The notes: generated from the letters alone by a model not told the origin. A stretch of DNA of 57,887 bases from Vibrio tasmaniensis 1F-187 (GCF_000272405.2 NZ_AJZM02000177.1:1-57887), one strand, 5' to 3'; shown: positions 36,054 through 46,432, counted from the first letter of the stretch. Numbers and translations are program-made.

Positions 36054-37427
36054 ATGTCATTTTCAGCTATCGCTGCCTTAGCGGTATTCACTGGTATCCT
36101 CTTTTTTCTCTACGGACAGCAGAAAAAAGAAAACACACTTTCTCGCCTCGTTTTACTCGGTTTAGTTTTCGGTAGTGCTTTTGGCCTTGGTCTTCAACTG
36201 CTATTTGGTGAAGGCAATCCTATTATCAAAGAGACGCTCGACTGGGTAAACATTGTGGGTCGTGGTTACGTTGGCCTACTAAAAATGGTCATCATGCCAT
36301 TAGTGTTAGTTTCAATGATTGCGGCAGTAGTGAAGCTTGAGAAAGGCGGCTCACTAGGTAAGATTTCCGGCATCACCATTTCTGTGTTGCTAGCAACAAC
36401 GGCAATTTCTGCGATTGTTGGTATTGTTGTAACACAAGCATTCGGCTTGTCGGCTGAAGGTTTAACTGAAGGCGCTCGTGAAACAGCACGTATCGCAACA
36501 CTAGAAAGCCGCATCGGCAGCGTTTCAGATCTAACTATTCCACAAATGCTGGTTAGCTTTATTCCGACTAACCCATTTGCAGACCTAACAGGGGCTCGCT
36601 CTACTTCTATCATCGCGGTAGTTATCTTTGGCGTGCTAACGGGTATTGCTGCTCGTAAGGTGATGGCAGAGAAAGAAGAATTAGAATCTCCAATCCGTAC
36701 GTTCGTTGAAGCGGCTCAATCTATCGTTATGCGCTTAGTTAAGATGATCATGGCACTAACGCCATACGGCATCGCAGCATTAATGGCGAAGGTAGTCGCA
36801 ACGTCAAGTGCTTCTGACATCCTAAGCCTATTGGGCTTCATCGTTGCTTCTTATGTCGCTATTATCCTGATGTTCGTCGTTCACGGTGTGTTGGTTTCTT
36901 TTGTTGGTGTCAACCCGAAAGAGTACTTCCAAAAGATCTGGCCAGTACTGACGTTCGCTTTCACGTCTCGTAGCTCTGCAGCAACTATTCCCCTGAACGT
37001 TGAAGCTCAAATCACTAAGTTAAACGTGCCACCAGCGATTGCTAACCTGTCTGCGTCTTTCGGTGCAACAATTGGTCAAAATGGTTGTGCGGGTATTTAC
37101 CCTGCAATGCTTGCAGTTATGGTTGCGCCTACGGTTGGTATCGACCCAATGGACATTAACTTCATTCTGTCTCTGATTGCTATTATCACAGTGAGCTCAT
37201 TTGGTATTGCCGGCGTTGGTGGCGGTGCAACTTTCGCTGCACTTATCGTACTACCCGCGATGGGTCTTCCTGTGACTATCGCAGCACTGCTTATCTCTAT
37301 CGAGCCACTTATCGATATGGCACGTACTGCGCTTAACGTATCTGGTGCAATGACAGCTGGTACAATTACAAGCCGCCTATTGGCTAAAAAGGACAAGCAG
37401 CAAGATTTGGAACAAGCGAACGCTTAA
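36054..37427 (+). CDS. tcyP: L-cystine symporter
   Basis: This 457-aa membrane protein belongs to the dicarboxylate/amino acid:cation symporter family and most resembles TcyP/YdjN, which imports L-cystine. Features are MPLVLVSMIAAVVKLE, the serine-rich SRSSAATIPLNVEAQ in hairpin 1, the NGCAGIYPAMLAVM motif in helix 7 and GVGGGATFAALIVLPAMGLP in hairpin 2. AAGGA precedes the ATG. Single gene with its own terminator. Confidence 0.88.
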   Translation: MSFSAIAALAVFTGILFFLYGQQKKENTLSRLVLLGLVFGSAFGLGLQLLFGEGNPIIKETLDWVNIVGRGYVGLLKMVIMPLVLVSMIAAVVKLEKGGSLGKISGITISVLLATTAISAIVGIVVTQAFGLSAEGLTEGARETARIATLESRIGSVSDLTIPQMLVSFIPTNPFADLTGARSTSIIAVVIFGVLTGIAARKVMAEKEELESPIRTFVEAAQSIVMRLVKMIMALTPYGIAALMAKVVATSSASDILSLLGFIVASYVAIILMFVVHGVLVSFVGVNPKEYFQKIWPVLTFAFTSRSSAATIPLNVEAQITKLNVPPAIANLSASFGATIGQNGCAGIYPAMLAVMVAPTVGIDPMDINFILSLIAIITVSSFGIAGVGGGATFAALIVLPAMGLPVTIAALLISIEPLIDMARTALNVSGAMTAGTITSRLLAKKDKQQDLEQANA

Positions 37428-37465
37428 TGGGTTCGATTGATCCAATAACTTGAGTCTCGTCAAAC

Positions 37466-37495
37466 AAAAACCGATGCACATGCGTCGGTTTTTTA
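37466..37495 (+). terminator. Terminator after tcyP
   Basis: AAACCGATGCA pairs with TGCGTCGGTTT (one G-T pair), followed by TTT. Confidence 0.8.
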
Positions 37496-37667
37496 TTGCT
37501 TATTAGTTTTGTTTATTACTTTACGATCATCCACATTCTATAACGCAAAACTCTATATTTGTTCAATAGTACAATAAGTTAGCCATGAAACATCAGCCAA
37601 ACTGATATATGATGCACCGCTTCAATATGTCACATCATTCTGGCACCCGTTCGATAACAGGATCCTC

Positions 37668-38429
37668 ATGAGCTTTATTATATTATTACTTCTTCTAGTA
37701 TTCATTGGCGTTACACGTTTATTTCAGTGGCGAAAAACCTCTAGTTTTATCAAACTTCTTCTTATCTCTTTATTTATATTGATTGGTTCGGGTTTAATCC
37801 CTCGCTATCTACTAAACGACCTGCAAGCCAATTATGAGCGCAAACCTGACATTCAGTGGACCTCTCACAATGCCATTGTCTTGCTTGGTGCTGGTACTCA
37901 ACTCATCGCAAGTACACAAGAATTTGAGCCGACCTTTTTCTCGTTCGGTCGCATCAATGAAACGGCAAGCCAATATAAAAACTGTGCGGAGGCTCAAACC
38001 ATATGCAAAGTGATTGTTAGTGGTGGAGATGCACAAAATAATGGTGTAACCGAAGCGGAAGTTTATCAACAGCAGTTGCTTAGACTCGGCGTTCCACTAG
38101 CCGATATCATTCAAGAATCGAATAGCGTCAACACTTGGAAAAACGCGCAGCTCACCAGTGACCTAATGAAGCATCACCAGTTCGACAACATTGTTCTTGT
38201 TTCATCAGGCCTACATATTCGTCGTAGTGAACTCTACTTTAATCATTTTGGATTAAACGTCGTCCCAGTACGAGCCGACTACATGGCTGCTCAAATTTCA
38301 TGGTTACCATTATGGTACAACTTCGCAGTTACAGACTTTGCATTGCATGAACAATTGGGTTTTGCTCGTTACAACCTTTACAACTTTATGGGTTGGAACA
38401 GCAAACGTGAGAAGCCCGGTGACGCCTGA
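37668..38429 (+). CDS. YdcF/ElyC/SanA-type DUF218 protein
   Basis: This 253-aa inner-membrane protein has two N-terminal hydrophobic segments (about residues 1-15 and 25-45) and a periplasmic DUF218 domain with NAIVLLGAGTQLIAS, VSGGDAQNNGVTEAEVYQQQL and LVSSGLHIRRSELYF. Family members such as ElyC and SanA affect envelope integrity. The typical length and motifs suggest an intact gene. It is monocistronic and convergent with the yaiL-like gene. Confidence 0.85.
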   Translation: MSFIILLLLLVFIGVTRLFQWRKTSSFIKLLLISLFILIGSGLIPRYLLNDLQANYERKPDIQWTSHNAIVLLGAGTQLIASTQEFEPTFFSFGRINETASQYKNCAEAQTICKVIVSGGDAQNNGVTEAEVYQQQLLRLGVPLADIIQESNSVNTWKNAQLTSDLMKHHQFDNIVLVSSGLHIRRSELYFNHFGLNVVPVRADYMAAQISWLPLWYNFAVTDFALHEQLGFARYNLYNFMGWNSKREKPGDA

Positions 38430-38450
38430 TCGCTTCAACCATGATCTAAC

Positions 38451-38498
38451 TAGTTAGTTATTTAGTTATTTAGCTATTTAGCTATTTAGCTATTTGGC
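38451..38498. repeat. 8-bp tandem repeat TATTTAGC, six to seven units
   Basis: TAGTTAGT and TATTTAGT are followed by TATTTAGC x3 and TATTTGGC. The array lies after the YdcF-type gene in a convergent gap. Confidence 0.92.
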
Positions 38499-38540
38499 TA
38501 GTGGTCATTTAGTATCTAGAAGATTCACAGCTCATAAACA

Positions 38541-38582
38541 AAAAAATGCAGCCACAATCGAAGGATTGTCAGCTGCATTTTT
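38541..38582. terminator. Bidirectional terminator
   Basis: AAAAATGCAG and CTGCATTTTT pair, with ACAATC/GATTGT inside. A-run and T-run flank both sides, serving the convergent YdcF-type and YaiL-like genes. Confidence 0.88.
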
Positions 38583-38614
38583 AATTCGTGCTTCTACTCA
38601 GTACTAACGGGCAA

Positions 38615-39136
38615 TTACCACATTAGATCATCTGGGATCACGAAGTCTTTGTACGGGTCATCTTCGTCTACTTCATCTGAGCTTGAAGCTTGCGTATCAA
38701 CGATAGATTCTTCGTCACGCATTGCGATCTTGTTTGCTACTGCTGTTGGGATAACAACATAGCTTTCGCCTTGGCGCGCAATACTTAGAATGCCTTTACT
38801 TAGTTGCTTTTGAGTCAGCTCTTCTACGTAAAGGTATTTAACTAGCGTACCGTCGGTGAAGTTGTATTTGATCTCACCGTTCTTCTGTTCGATCTTGTTC
38901 ATCTCAATCAGTTGCTTCACTTGAGCTTTAATTTCTTTGCTCAACTGCTGTTCTTTCAACTGTTGGTTTAACTCTTTGTCTTTCGCTTGCTGCGCCAGTT
39001 TAGTTTCTTCTGCTGCCGCTTTTGCTTCACGAGACTGAACGCGAGACTTTTTAGAGCCTTTCTTCGCCTTCTTTAATTTTTTCTCATTTACCAAGCCAGC
39101 TTTAAGCATCTGCTCTTGGAGTGTTAACTTTGCCAT
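38615..39136 (-). CDS. DUF2058 protein, YaiL-like
   Basis: This 173-aa soluble protein follows E. coli YaiL closely: MAKLTLQEQMLKAGLV, a lysine/glutamate coiled-coil stretch (about residues 15-75), KAQVKQLIEMN, FTDGTLVKYLYV and the end EDDPYKDFVIPDDLMW. YaiL is described as a nucleoid- or polynucleotide-associated protein, but its role is not settled. It is a single gene. Confidence 0.93.
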   Translation of the reverse strand: MAKLTLQEQMLKAGLVNEKKLKKAKKGSKKSRVQSREAKAAAEETKLAQQAKDKELNQQLKEQQLSKEIKAQVKQLIEMNKIEQKNGEIKYNFTDGTLVKYLYVEELTQKQLSKGILSIARQGESYVVIPTAVANKIAMRDEESIVDTQASSSDEVDEDDPYKDFVIPDDLMW

Positions 39137-39328
39137 GACTTTCCCAGTTCAGGATTAAAAACGGCACTATCATACCTGTTTTTAAGGTTTCTGTTTACTG
39201 AACAAGAGTAAATTACAGAACAATCGCAAAATTTGTGCTGATAGCTCAAAGCTGTCGCCATAATCCCTTCTTTTTGCTCACAATCTCTACTTTTCCACGA
39301 AATACCGTTTATACGCACATCGAGCCAA

Positions 39329-40372
39329 TTACCCAGAAGCACTCAATCTGCCACGAAACTGAGCGGGCGTTTTATTGAGCCAACCTTTAAACGCCCTTCT
39401 GAAATTTGCCGGGTCGCTATAACCGAGCCTTTCACCGATGTCATCGATACTCATGGTTGTGCCGAGTAACAGCTCTTTGGCCAGTTCCACTCTAACTTCG
39501 GTAAGCAATATTTGATAGCTGGAATCATGGGTCACTAGCTCTCGCCTGAGTGTACGAGAGCTACAACCAAACTCATCCGCGAGTTGTTCTATATTCGGGA
39601 AACTGCCTGCGGTTTGATAAAAGATCGTTTTGATCTGGTTAGTCAGCAGGTGCTCAGAGTCCAGCGTTTCCACTATCGACTGGCAAGACGCGAGATAGCG
39701 CTTCAGGGTCGCGGCATCATGAGTCAATAAAGTTTGTGATAAAACGGAGATATCAAAACGCAGTTCACAATAGTTTTGTTCAAAAATCACCGGGCACTGG
39801 AAACGCTCGTCATAAAGCTTGGTGTAATTAGGGCGAGCATAAGGCAAAGCCAAAGTATGAATATCCAACTCATGACCAGTCAGTTCTTCGAACAAAGAGA
39901 CGATTGAACTCAAGAAATACTCACTGCAGAAAGGTAGGAGATCGCCCACTTCCAAGGTGTTCTCAATCTGAATCACTGCTTGCTCGGAATCTAGAAATAA
40001 TTTAACCGAGAAAATAGGACCGTTCAGGCGCAGATATTTAAAGCCCGACTTGATGGCCTCCCCGACATTTTGACTTGTCGATAGCGCATAACCCAACACA
40101 CCAAAGTGGCTCAAGCTAGCGTGTTCCCCCAGCCAAAGCCCTAAGCCATCGTGAGGAAAGCTCTGATTCGCCGCGCTAAATAACGAAAGTTTGTCAGCGT
40201 AAGTCAGCTTTCCATTCGGGTCTCGCCAATCCATGTTCGGCAAACCCACATCATTGAGTAGCCTTTCAATATCGAGACCTCGTTGCTCTAACGTATTCAA
40301 CAGCAGCGCGATATCTAATGTACCCAATTGATGCCGATGTCCGGTCGGCTTATACTCCGCGATAATCTCCAA
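39329..40372 (-). CDS. AraC-family regulator
   Basis: This 347-aa regulator has the Arabinose-binding-type N-terminal domain of the OruR/ArgR-like group (about residues 20-200) and a C-terminal double helix-turn-helix (about 240-340) with FGCSSRTLRRELVTHDSSYQ and SIDDIGERLGYSDPANFRRAFKGWLNKTPAQFR. It is divergent from the DUF2804/sterol-desaturase pair, 169 bases away, and may control them. Effector unknown. Confidence 0.92.
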   Translation of the reverse strand: MEIIAEYKPTGHRHQLGTLDIALLLNTLEQRGLDIERLLNDVGLPNMDWRDPNGKLTYADKLSLFSAANQSFPHDGLGLWLGEHASLSHFGVLGYALSTSQNVGEAIKSGFKYLRLNGPIFSVKLFLDSEQAVIQIENTLEVGDLLPFCSEYFLSSIVSLFEELTGHELDIHTLALPYARPNYTKLYDERFQCPVIFEQNYCELRFDISVLSQTLLTHDAATLKRYLASCQSIVETLDSEHLLTNQIKTIFYQTAGSFPNIEQLADEFGCSSRTLRRELVTHDSSYQILLTEVRVELAKELLLGTTMSIDDIGERLGYSDPANFRRAFKGWLNKTPAQFRGRLSASG

Positions 40373-40541
40373 TCGTCTCTCCTTATATCGAGCCCATTCC
40401 CATCAACATGACTACTCAGCTTCAACAACACTACTGACAAAATCGTGATTGGTAACGCGCTCTTGTCCGAATATGACCTCCCAATTCTACGCTACTCATC
40501 GCACAATGGCTTTAGTTGTTAAATTTATGTGAACTATCGCA

Positions 40542-41555
40542 ATGATAAAAACGAATCCTGCTCCACACAGTTTGATTGATTCTAATGGTCAGCCGATCAT
40601 TGGACATTTCGATGGCATCCCAAAGCACCTGAACATCGAGAACTTTGACTACCGAAACTCGATGGATGCAAAAGCAAACCTTTGGCAGAAGCACTTCCAC
40701 TACAAGCAATTTCAATTTGTCAGCATCGTCACCGACACGCACATTATTGGTGTCGCTATCGCGGATATTCGCTACTTAGGCTCGGCATTTTGTTATCTGT
40801 ACGATATTGAAAACAACCATCTAGAAGAGTCATCTTGGTTGAGGCCATTAGGGTTTGATAAGCAAGTAACGCCTTCACCATTTGAAGGAAAGACAAGTAT
40901 TGCTGGCCAAAGCATTACTTTCGATATCGAAGCCGGACAATGGCGAGTTCGCTTGAATACCAAACTCATCAAGGCCGACATCGCTTTAGAGCCTAAAGCC
41001 GACAGCTTGCCCTTGGCGATGTGCAGCCCAACGGGTTATTCAGGTTGGACTTACACCCAAAAGCACAATGCTTTGCGCATCAGCGGTGACATCCAAATCA
41101 AGGGAGAATCACTCGTTCTCGAACAAGCTCGTGCTGGTTATGACTTTTCAGCGGGTTACATGAGACGTGAAACCAGTTGGCGCTGGGCAAGCATCAACAC
41201 GCAATCCAATGGCACAGATATTGGCCTAAACCTCGCGGCGGGCGTGAATGAAACCGGAGGCTGCGAAAACGTGTTATGGGTCAATGGAACCAGACACTTG
41301 CTTAACCCGGTACAGTTTACGTTCAGTCGCCAAGACACGAACTTGCCTTGGCAGATAACATCACAAGATGGACGTATAAACCTGACCTTTACGCCCTTAA
41401 ATAACCGCAGTGAAAAGCTCAATTTATGGCTGTTAAAGAGTAACTTTCGCCAGTTCATTGGTCACTTTTCTGGCTCGATTGAAGACAACAATGGAGTGAC
41501 ACATCAACTCGATGGTGTTCTTGGCCTAACAGAAGATCACTTTGCTTGCTGGTAA
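40542..41555 (+). CDS. DUF2804 protein
   Basis: This 337-aa soluble protein matches DUF2804, a beta-rich family related in fold to AttH/CrtC-type lipocalin-like enzymes. Typical blocks are FGEGVPKHLN-like PKHLNIENFDYR, the RRETSWRWAS and GETGGCENVLWVNG-like segments. No signal peptide. It precedes a sterol-desaturase-family gene by 87 bases on the same strand and is divergent from an AraC regulator. A role in lipid modification is plausible from context only. Confidence 0.82.
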   Translation: MIKTNPAPHSLIDSNGQPIIGHFDGIPKHLNIENFDYRNSMDAKANLWQKHFHYKQFQFVSIVTDTHIIGVAIADIRYLGSAFCYLYDIENNHLEESSWLRPLGFDKQVTPSPFEGKTSIAGQSITFDIEAGQWRVRLNTKLIKADIALEPKADSLPLAMCSPTGYSGWTYTQKHNALRISGDIQIKGESLVLEQARAGYDFSAGYMRRETSWRWASINTQSNGTDIGLNLAAGVNETGGCENVLWVNGTRHLLNPVQFTFSRQDTNLPWQITSQDGRINLTFTPLNNRSEKLNLWLLKSNFRQFIGHFSGSIEDNNGVTHQLDGVLGLTEDHFACW

Positions 41556-41642
41556 CGTAATTCTGCTGGTTGAATCTCAGGCGAGTAAGTCTAAGTAAAC
41601 TTGATACTAAGAACGCGTATGGCGTCTCAACAAGGATAAAAC

Positions 41643-42491
41643 ATGAATATCGACGCATTAATCAATCACCCAGAATGGCTACTGCTGGTATTAGCGCCCT
41701 TATTCGTGGTGTGCATGTTGGCTGAGTATTTTATCGGTCAGAAGCAAGGTCGATTGCCAGATAATTCCAGCTATAAACTTTCAGAAGTGATGTGTAACTT
41801 CACGCTTGCGGGAATGCATCAACTCTCCGATTTGATCACCGGGTTATTGGTCGTGCAGTTGTATCTCTTGATGTTTGGTTGGCGTTTAATGGACATTGAA
41901 ATGGGCGTGCTGAGTTTCATTGTGTTGATGGTGTTGCAAGACTTTTGCTATTACTGGTTCCATAGAGCAAGCCATCGTGTTCGCTGGATGTGGGCAGCAC
42001 ACGTCGCGCACCACAGCTCAGAACAGATGAACTTCAGTACGGCTTTCCGTCAAAGCCTAATGTACCCACTTGCTGGGATGTGGTTGTTTTGGGTACCGTT
42101 AGTCATCATAGGTTTTGACCCTAAATGGGTCATCTTCGTGGTGCTTCTGAATCTGGGTCTACAGTTCTTTGTACATACTCAGTGGGTACGAAGCCTAGGG
42201 CCTCTGGAATATCTCTTCAACACCCCCTCTCACCATCGTGTGCATCACGGTAGAAACCCGCAATACATAGATAAGAACTACGCCGGTGTTTTGATCATTT
42301 GGGATAAGTTGTTTGGTACGTTCGAGCCTGAAATGGAAACCGTGCGTTACGGCGTCACCAAACCCGTAAACAGTTTTAATCCGATAGTGGTCACCTTTCA
42401 AGAATGGAAGGCCATATTCAAAGATTTGAAGAACCGAGAGCTAACCATGAAACAGAAAGTACGATTGATTCTCTCACCTCCATCGGATTAA
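41643..42491 (+). CDS. Sterol desaturase/fatty acid hydroxylase family protein
   Basis: This 282-aa membrane protein has four to five helices and the di-iron histidine boxes of the family: HRASH near residue 107, HVAHHSSE near 120 and HRVHHGRNPQYID near 200. Members hydroxylate or desaturate lipids using oxygen. Bacterial substrates vary and cannot be read from sequence. Likely cotranscribed with the DUF2804 gene. Confidence 0.9.
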   Translation: MNIDALINHPEWLLLVLAPLFVVCMLAEYFIGQKQGRLPDNSSYKLSEVMCNFTLAGMHQLSDLITGLLVVQLYLLMFGWRLMDIEMGVLSFIVLMVLQDFCYYWFHRASHRVRWMWAAHVAHHSSEQMNFSTAFRQSLMYPLAGMWLFWVPLVIIGFDPKWVIFVVLLNLGLQFFVHTQWVRSLGPLEYLFNTPSHHRVHHGRNPQYIDKNYAGVLIIWDKLFGTFEPEMETVRYGVTKPVNSFNPIVVTFQEWKAIFKDLKNRELTMKQKVRLILSPPSD

Positions 42492-42697
42492 ACGGACGAT
42501 AGACAGATTGTATTAACTAAGATACCGCCTCAACTGGATTCAAAGACATCCCCACCGACTCGATTGAATAGTAAAGCACCGTTTTCCGACAATTTATTTG
42601 TGATCTGGGTTGCACGCGTACCGCATACTATCAGATACTGAACAAAACTAACCTTCAGCCACAGTAAACGTTCTGCGCTTGCTGTTCAGGAATTTCA

Positions 42698-44122
42698 ATG
42701 AGTTCAGATAATCAGCCGACCTACTTCTTTTTCGATTACGAAACGTGGGGCGTTAGCCCAGCAAAAGACCGTCCGAGTCAGTTTGCGGGTGTTCGTACCG
42801 ACCAAGATTTCAATGTTATTGGAGAGCCTCTGGTTATCTATTGCCAACCTCCGGCTGATTACCTCCCTACGCCTGAAGCTGCGTTGATCACCCGTATCAC
42901 GCCACAGAAAGCGGCTTCACAAGGTCTCCCTGAGCCAGAGTTTATCGCTAAGATCCATGCTGAGTTGGCCAAACCAAACACCACAAGCCTTGGTTACAAC
43001 AGTATTCGATTTGATGACGAGGTAACGCGTTACACCTGTTACCGAAACTTCATCGACCCATATGCGTGGAGCTGGCAGAACGGCAACTCTCGTTGGGATC
43101 TACTCGATGTAATGCGCGCTGTTCACGCACTGCGCCCTGAAGGCATTGTTTGGCCAGAGAACGAAGAAGGTTATCCAAGTTTCAAACTGGAACACTTATC
43201 TGTGGCAAACGGCATTGAACATGAGAACGCGCACGATGCAATGGCCGATGTTATTGCGACTATCGAGTTGGCGAAGAAGCTAAAAGCTGCACAACCTAAG
43301 ATGTTCGATTACCTTTACAACATGCGTCATAAGCGTAAGCTGAATGACCTGGTTGATATTGTAAACATGACACCATTGATGCACGTTTCGGGCATGTTTG
43401 GCCGTGACTGCAACTACACAAGCTGGATTGTGCCTATGGCTTGGCACCCAACCAATCAAAATGCCGTTATCGTGGTTGATTTAGCCAAAGATCCAAGCCC
43501 ACTGTTAGAACTGGACGCTGATGAACTCAGAGACAGACTCTACACCAAACGCAGTGAACTGGGTGAAGACGAGCTACCCGTACCAATCAAATTGGTTCAA
43601 CTGAACAAGTGCCCTATTCTTGCTCCAGCCAAAACGCTGACGGCTGAAAATGCCGAAACCATCGGTATCGATCGCCAACAATGCTTGAAGAACTTGGCAC
43701 TGCTGCGCGAACATCCAGAGATCCGCGAAAAACTGATCGGCCTGTACTCACAAGAACGCGAGTACGAAAAGAGTGATGATGTTGATACACACCTTTACGA
43801 CGGTTTCTTTTCACCTGCTGATAAAACAGCGATGAACATCATTCGTGAAACTGACCCGAACAACTTGGCAGCTTTGGATATCACCTTCAGTGACGAACGA
43901 ATTAAACCGTTACTGTTCCGTTACCGTGCGCGTAACTTCCCATGGACGCTCGACGAAGCTGAGCAATTGAAATGGGCGAACCATTGTCGTGAGTTTTATG
44001 AGTGCCGTTTAGAAGAGTACATGCTCAACCTTGAAAACCTCGCGCACGAACATGAAAGTGACGAGAAGAAAATGGCTATCTTGAAGGCGGTTTATCAATA
44101 CGTAGAAAAGTTAGCTAGTTAA
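42698..44122 (+). CDS. sbcB: Exodeoxyribonuclease I
   Basis: SbcB/ExoI (474 aa) degrades single-stranded DNA 3' to 5' and acts in mismatch repair and recombination. The DEDD motifs are visible: FFDYETWG (Asp, Glu), [13 protein letters not shown] and [15 protein letters not shown]. Length and the C-terminal SH3-like and helical domains match E. coli. Single gene. Confidence 0.97.
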   Translation: MSSDNQPTYFFFDYETWGVSPAKDRPSQFAGVRTDQDFNVIGEPLVIYCQPPADYLPTPEAALITRITPQKAASQGLPEPEFIAKIHAELAKPNTTSLGYNSIRFDDEVTRYTCYRNFIDPYAWSWQNGNSRWDLLDVMRAVHALRPEGIVWPENEEGYPSFKLEHLSVANGIEHENAHDAMADVIATIELAKKLKAAQPKMFDYLYNMRHKRKLNDLVDIVNMTPLMHVSGMFGRDCNYTSWIVPMAWHPTNQNAVIVVDLAKDPSPLLELDADELRDRLYTKRSELGEDELPVPIKLVQLNKCPILAPAKTLTAENAETIGIDRQQCLKNLALLREHPEIREKLIGLYSQEREYEKSDDVDTHLYDGFFSPADKTAMNIIRETDPNNLAALDITFSDERIKPLLFRYRARNFPWTLDEAEQLKWANHCREFYECRLEEYMLNLENLAHEHESDEKKMAILKAVYQYVEKLAS

Positions 44123-44147
44123 TTCCATTATCAAGAGACGTAACACT

Positions 44148-44519
44148 TTGAAAGAAAGATTGATCCAGCTGGTTTACTGCTTAATCTCCTTCACCTTAAT
44201 CATAGGTGCACTTACAGCAGGTAACGCGTTACAGCATTTTTTGGATACCTCAATCCCAGGCAGTATTTTTGGCATGTTGATTCTGTTTGCCGCCATGGTG
44301 ATTGGTATTGTTCCTTCGCACTGGGTACAGCCCGGTGCAAGCTTGATTATCCGCCTAATGATCTTACTGTTTGTTCCGATCAGTGTAGGGTTGATGGATC
44401 ACTTCGACATGCTTATCGCAAACGCATTGCCAATTATGGCGAGCGCCGTTGGCGGCACGTTGTTGGTGTTGGTGTCTTTATCATGGTTCTTAGACCGCTT
44501 GCTTTCGAGAGGTAACTGA
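44148..44519 (+). CDS. LrgA/CidA (YohJ) family membrane protein
   Basis: This 123-aa protein has four membrane helices and the family core [14 protein letters not shown] and [17 protein letters not shown]. LrgA/CidA proteins resemble holins and, with LrgB-like partners, affect envelope permeability or export of small metabolites such as pyruvate. The start is TTG at 44148, 25 bases after sbcB. Its partner gene follows after 2 bases. Confidence 0.9.
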   Translation: MKERLIQLVYCLISFTLIIGALTAGNALQHFLDTSIPGSIFGMLILFAAMVIGIVPSHWVQPGASLIIRLMILLFVPISVGLMDHFDMLIANALPIMASAVGGTLLVLVSLSWFLDRLLSRGN

Positions 44520-44521
44520 TC

Positions 44522-45199
44522 ATGTGGATTCTACTCACCATCGTGGTATTCCTGTTTGCTCGCTGGGTAAGTCAAAAAGTAAACTCACCGCTGTGTAATC
44601 CCCTGCTGATCAGCATTGGTATCATCATTCCGATACTCACGTTCTTCAAAGTACCGTTTGAGACTTACTATGGGGACAACACCTGGATTACCTACATGCT
44701 GCAGCCCGCGGTAGTTGCCCTTGCTTATCCGCTTTATGAACAGCTACCTCAAATCAGAGCCAACTGGCGCATCATCACCTTTGCTTGCACACTAGGCAGT
44801 GTGATGTCGATGACAACGACAGCATTGATCGCTGTGGCTTTTAAAGCAGACTTAAGTTTGATTGCGAGTTTATTAGGTAAGTCAGTCACCACACCAATTG
44901 CGATGGAAGTATCGAGCCATTTAGGTGGTGAAGCAGCGATTGCGGCAATACTGGTATTGATTGTTGGTCTATTTGGGGCAATTTTTGCTTATCCAATCTA
45001 CAATCTCATTGGTATTAAGAGCCCTATTGCCCGAGGTTTAACCATGGGTACCGTGTCTCATGCTTTAGGTACTGCGACCTGTGCTGAAAAGAATCAGGAA
45101 GATGCTGCATTCAGTTCGTTGGCTCTTGTGCTTTGCGGCGTCATTACCTCAATCATCGCACCGAGTATATTTTCGCTCGTGGTTTGGTTCTATTCTTAA
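44522..45199 (+). CDS. LrgB/CidB (YohK) family membrane protein
   Basis: This 225-aa inner-membrane protein has about six helices and the LrgB core LLGKSVTTPIAMEVSSHLGG and GLTMGTVSHALGTATCAE. It forms a functional pair with the LrgA-like gene 2 bases upstream. The pair may be an exporter or murein-hydrolase modulator. Followed by a terminator. Confidence 0.92.
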   Translation: MWILLTIVVFLFARWVSQKVNSPLCNPLLISIGIIIPILTFFKVPFETYYGDNTWITYMLQPAVVALAYPLYEQLPQIRANWRIITFACTLGSVMSMTTTALIAVAFKADLSLIASLLGKSVTTPIAMEVSSHLGGEAAIAAILVLIVGLFGAIFAYPIYNLIGIKSPIARGLTMGTVSHALGTATCAEKNQEDAAFSSLALVLCGVITSIIAPSIFSLVVWFYS

Positions 45200-45222
45200 C
45201 CTAAACGATCACTACGCGATTC

Positions 45223-45269
45223 AGCCCAACCAGAATGCTGTTTATTACAGTGTCTGTTTGGGCTTTTTA
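45223..45269 (+). terminator. Terminator after the LrgAB-like pair
   Basis: AGCCCAA pairs with TTGGGCT, extended inside by CAGA/TCTG and CTG/CAG, then TTTT. Confidence 0.8.
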
Positions 45270-45414
45270 TTCGCATTTATTTAGCAATAGCAGCCAAATC
45301 GCGCCCTGTTTAGGCCAATAAATGGGATATCAATGGTAGTTTTTACTCTTGCAATCGATTTCATCTGTGACCTCACTCTAATTATGCAAACCAATGTAAC
45401 AACAACAACTCAGT

Positions 45415-45430
45415 AGTGATCAATATCACA
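45415..45430. promoter_or_regulatory. CRP site upstream of cdd
   Basis: AGTGATCAATATCACA matches the CRP consensus TGTGA-N6-TCACA at nine of ten core bases. It lies about 56 bases before the cdd start codon. Regulation of cdd by CRP is known in E. coli. Confidence 0.7.
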
Positions 45431-45485
45431 GAAAATTCCTGAGCATTACATAGAATTAAAGCCTAAGGTCAATTAAGGATTCAAC

Positions 45486-46373
45486 ATGAACAGTCGTATT
45501 ACCCTGGCGCTGGAAAGTGCTCCAACAGCAATCAAAGCACTTTTGAGTGACATCGTATTAGCAGACAACTTTGACGCGACATTGTCTCCAGAACAATTTG
45601 CTAGCCTACTGCAAGCAAGTGGTTTAGCGGATGACGAGCTACGTATTGCGCTACTTCCTTTTGCCGCAGCCTATTCTTACGCTCCGTTATCTGACTTTTA
45701 TGTTGGTGCAATCGTGCGTGGTTTGTCTGGCACTCTGTATTTTGGTGCAAACCTTGAAATCGCTGGTGCTCAACTTGGCCAAACAGTACACGCTGAGCAA
45801 TCTGCAATCAGCCACGCTTGGATGAAAGGCGAACAAGGTATTTCTGATATCACCATCAACTTCAGCCCTTGTGGTCACTGTCGTCAATTCATGAACGAAC
45901 TGACCACAGCAAAAGAACTTAAAGTTCAGCTTCCACAACGTGATGAAATGTCTCTGCAAGAGTACCTACCAGACTCGTTCGGCCCTGCTGATTTAGGTGT
46001 GACGACTGGCCTAATGACTAAGCTTGATCATAAACACACGACTGAAGAAACAACGCCTATTGTTGTAGAAGCGCTAGCAGCACTAAACCGCAGCCATGCT
46101 CCTTACACCAAAAACCTAAGTGGTGTTTCACTGCAATTGACGTCGGGTGAGGTTTTCACTGGTGCTTACGCTGAAAACGCAGCGTTCAACCCGAGCTTAC
46201 CTCCTCTGCAAGTGGCGTTGATTCAACTTAAACTGGCTGGCTTCGATTTTGAACAGATTGAAAACGCAGCCTTGGTTGAAATTGCCGAAGGTAGCATCAG
46301 TCACCTAGCGGATACGCAATCTACATTAGAAGCGATTAATCCCGACATTCCAGTGACTTACTTAGCAATCTAA
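45486..46373 (+). CDS. cdd: Cytidine deaminase
   Basis: Cdd (295 aa) deaminates cytidine and deoxycytidine in pyrimidine salvage. It is the long enterobacterial type with an N-terminal catalytic domain ([11 protein letters not shown] with zinc His and catalytic Glu; [11 protein letters not shown] with zinc Cys pair) and a C-terminal copy lacking zinc ligands. A CRP-like site lies upstream. Confidence 0.97.
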   Translation: MNSRITLALESAPTAIKALLSDIVLADNFDATLSPEQFASLLQASGLADDELRIALLPFAAAYSYAPLSDFYVGAIVRGLSGTLYFGANLEIAGAQLGQTVHAEQSAISHAWMKGEQGISDITINFSPCGHCRQFMNELTTAKELKVQLPQRDEMSLQEYLPDSFGPADLGVTTGLMTKLDHKHTTEETTPIVVEALAALNRSHAPYTKNLSGVSLQLTSGEVFTGAYAENAAFNPSLPPLQVALIQLKLAGFDFEQIENAALVEIAEGSISHLADTQSTLEAINPDIPVTYLAI

Positions 46374-46400
46374 GTACATCTGATTAACAAAATTTTAAAT

Positions 46401-46432
46401 AAGCAGCCCTATTTTACAGGGCTGCTTTTTTT
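46401..46432 (+). terminator. Terminator after cdd
   Basis: AAGCAGCCCT pairs with AGGGCTGCTT around a short AT loop, followed by six T. Confidence 0.88.
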
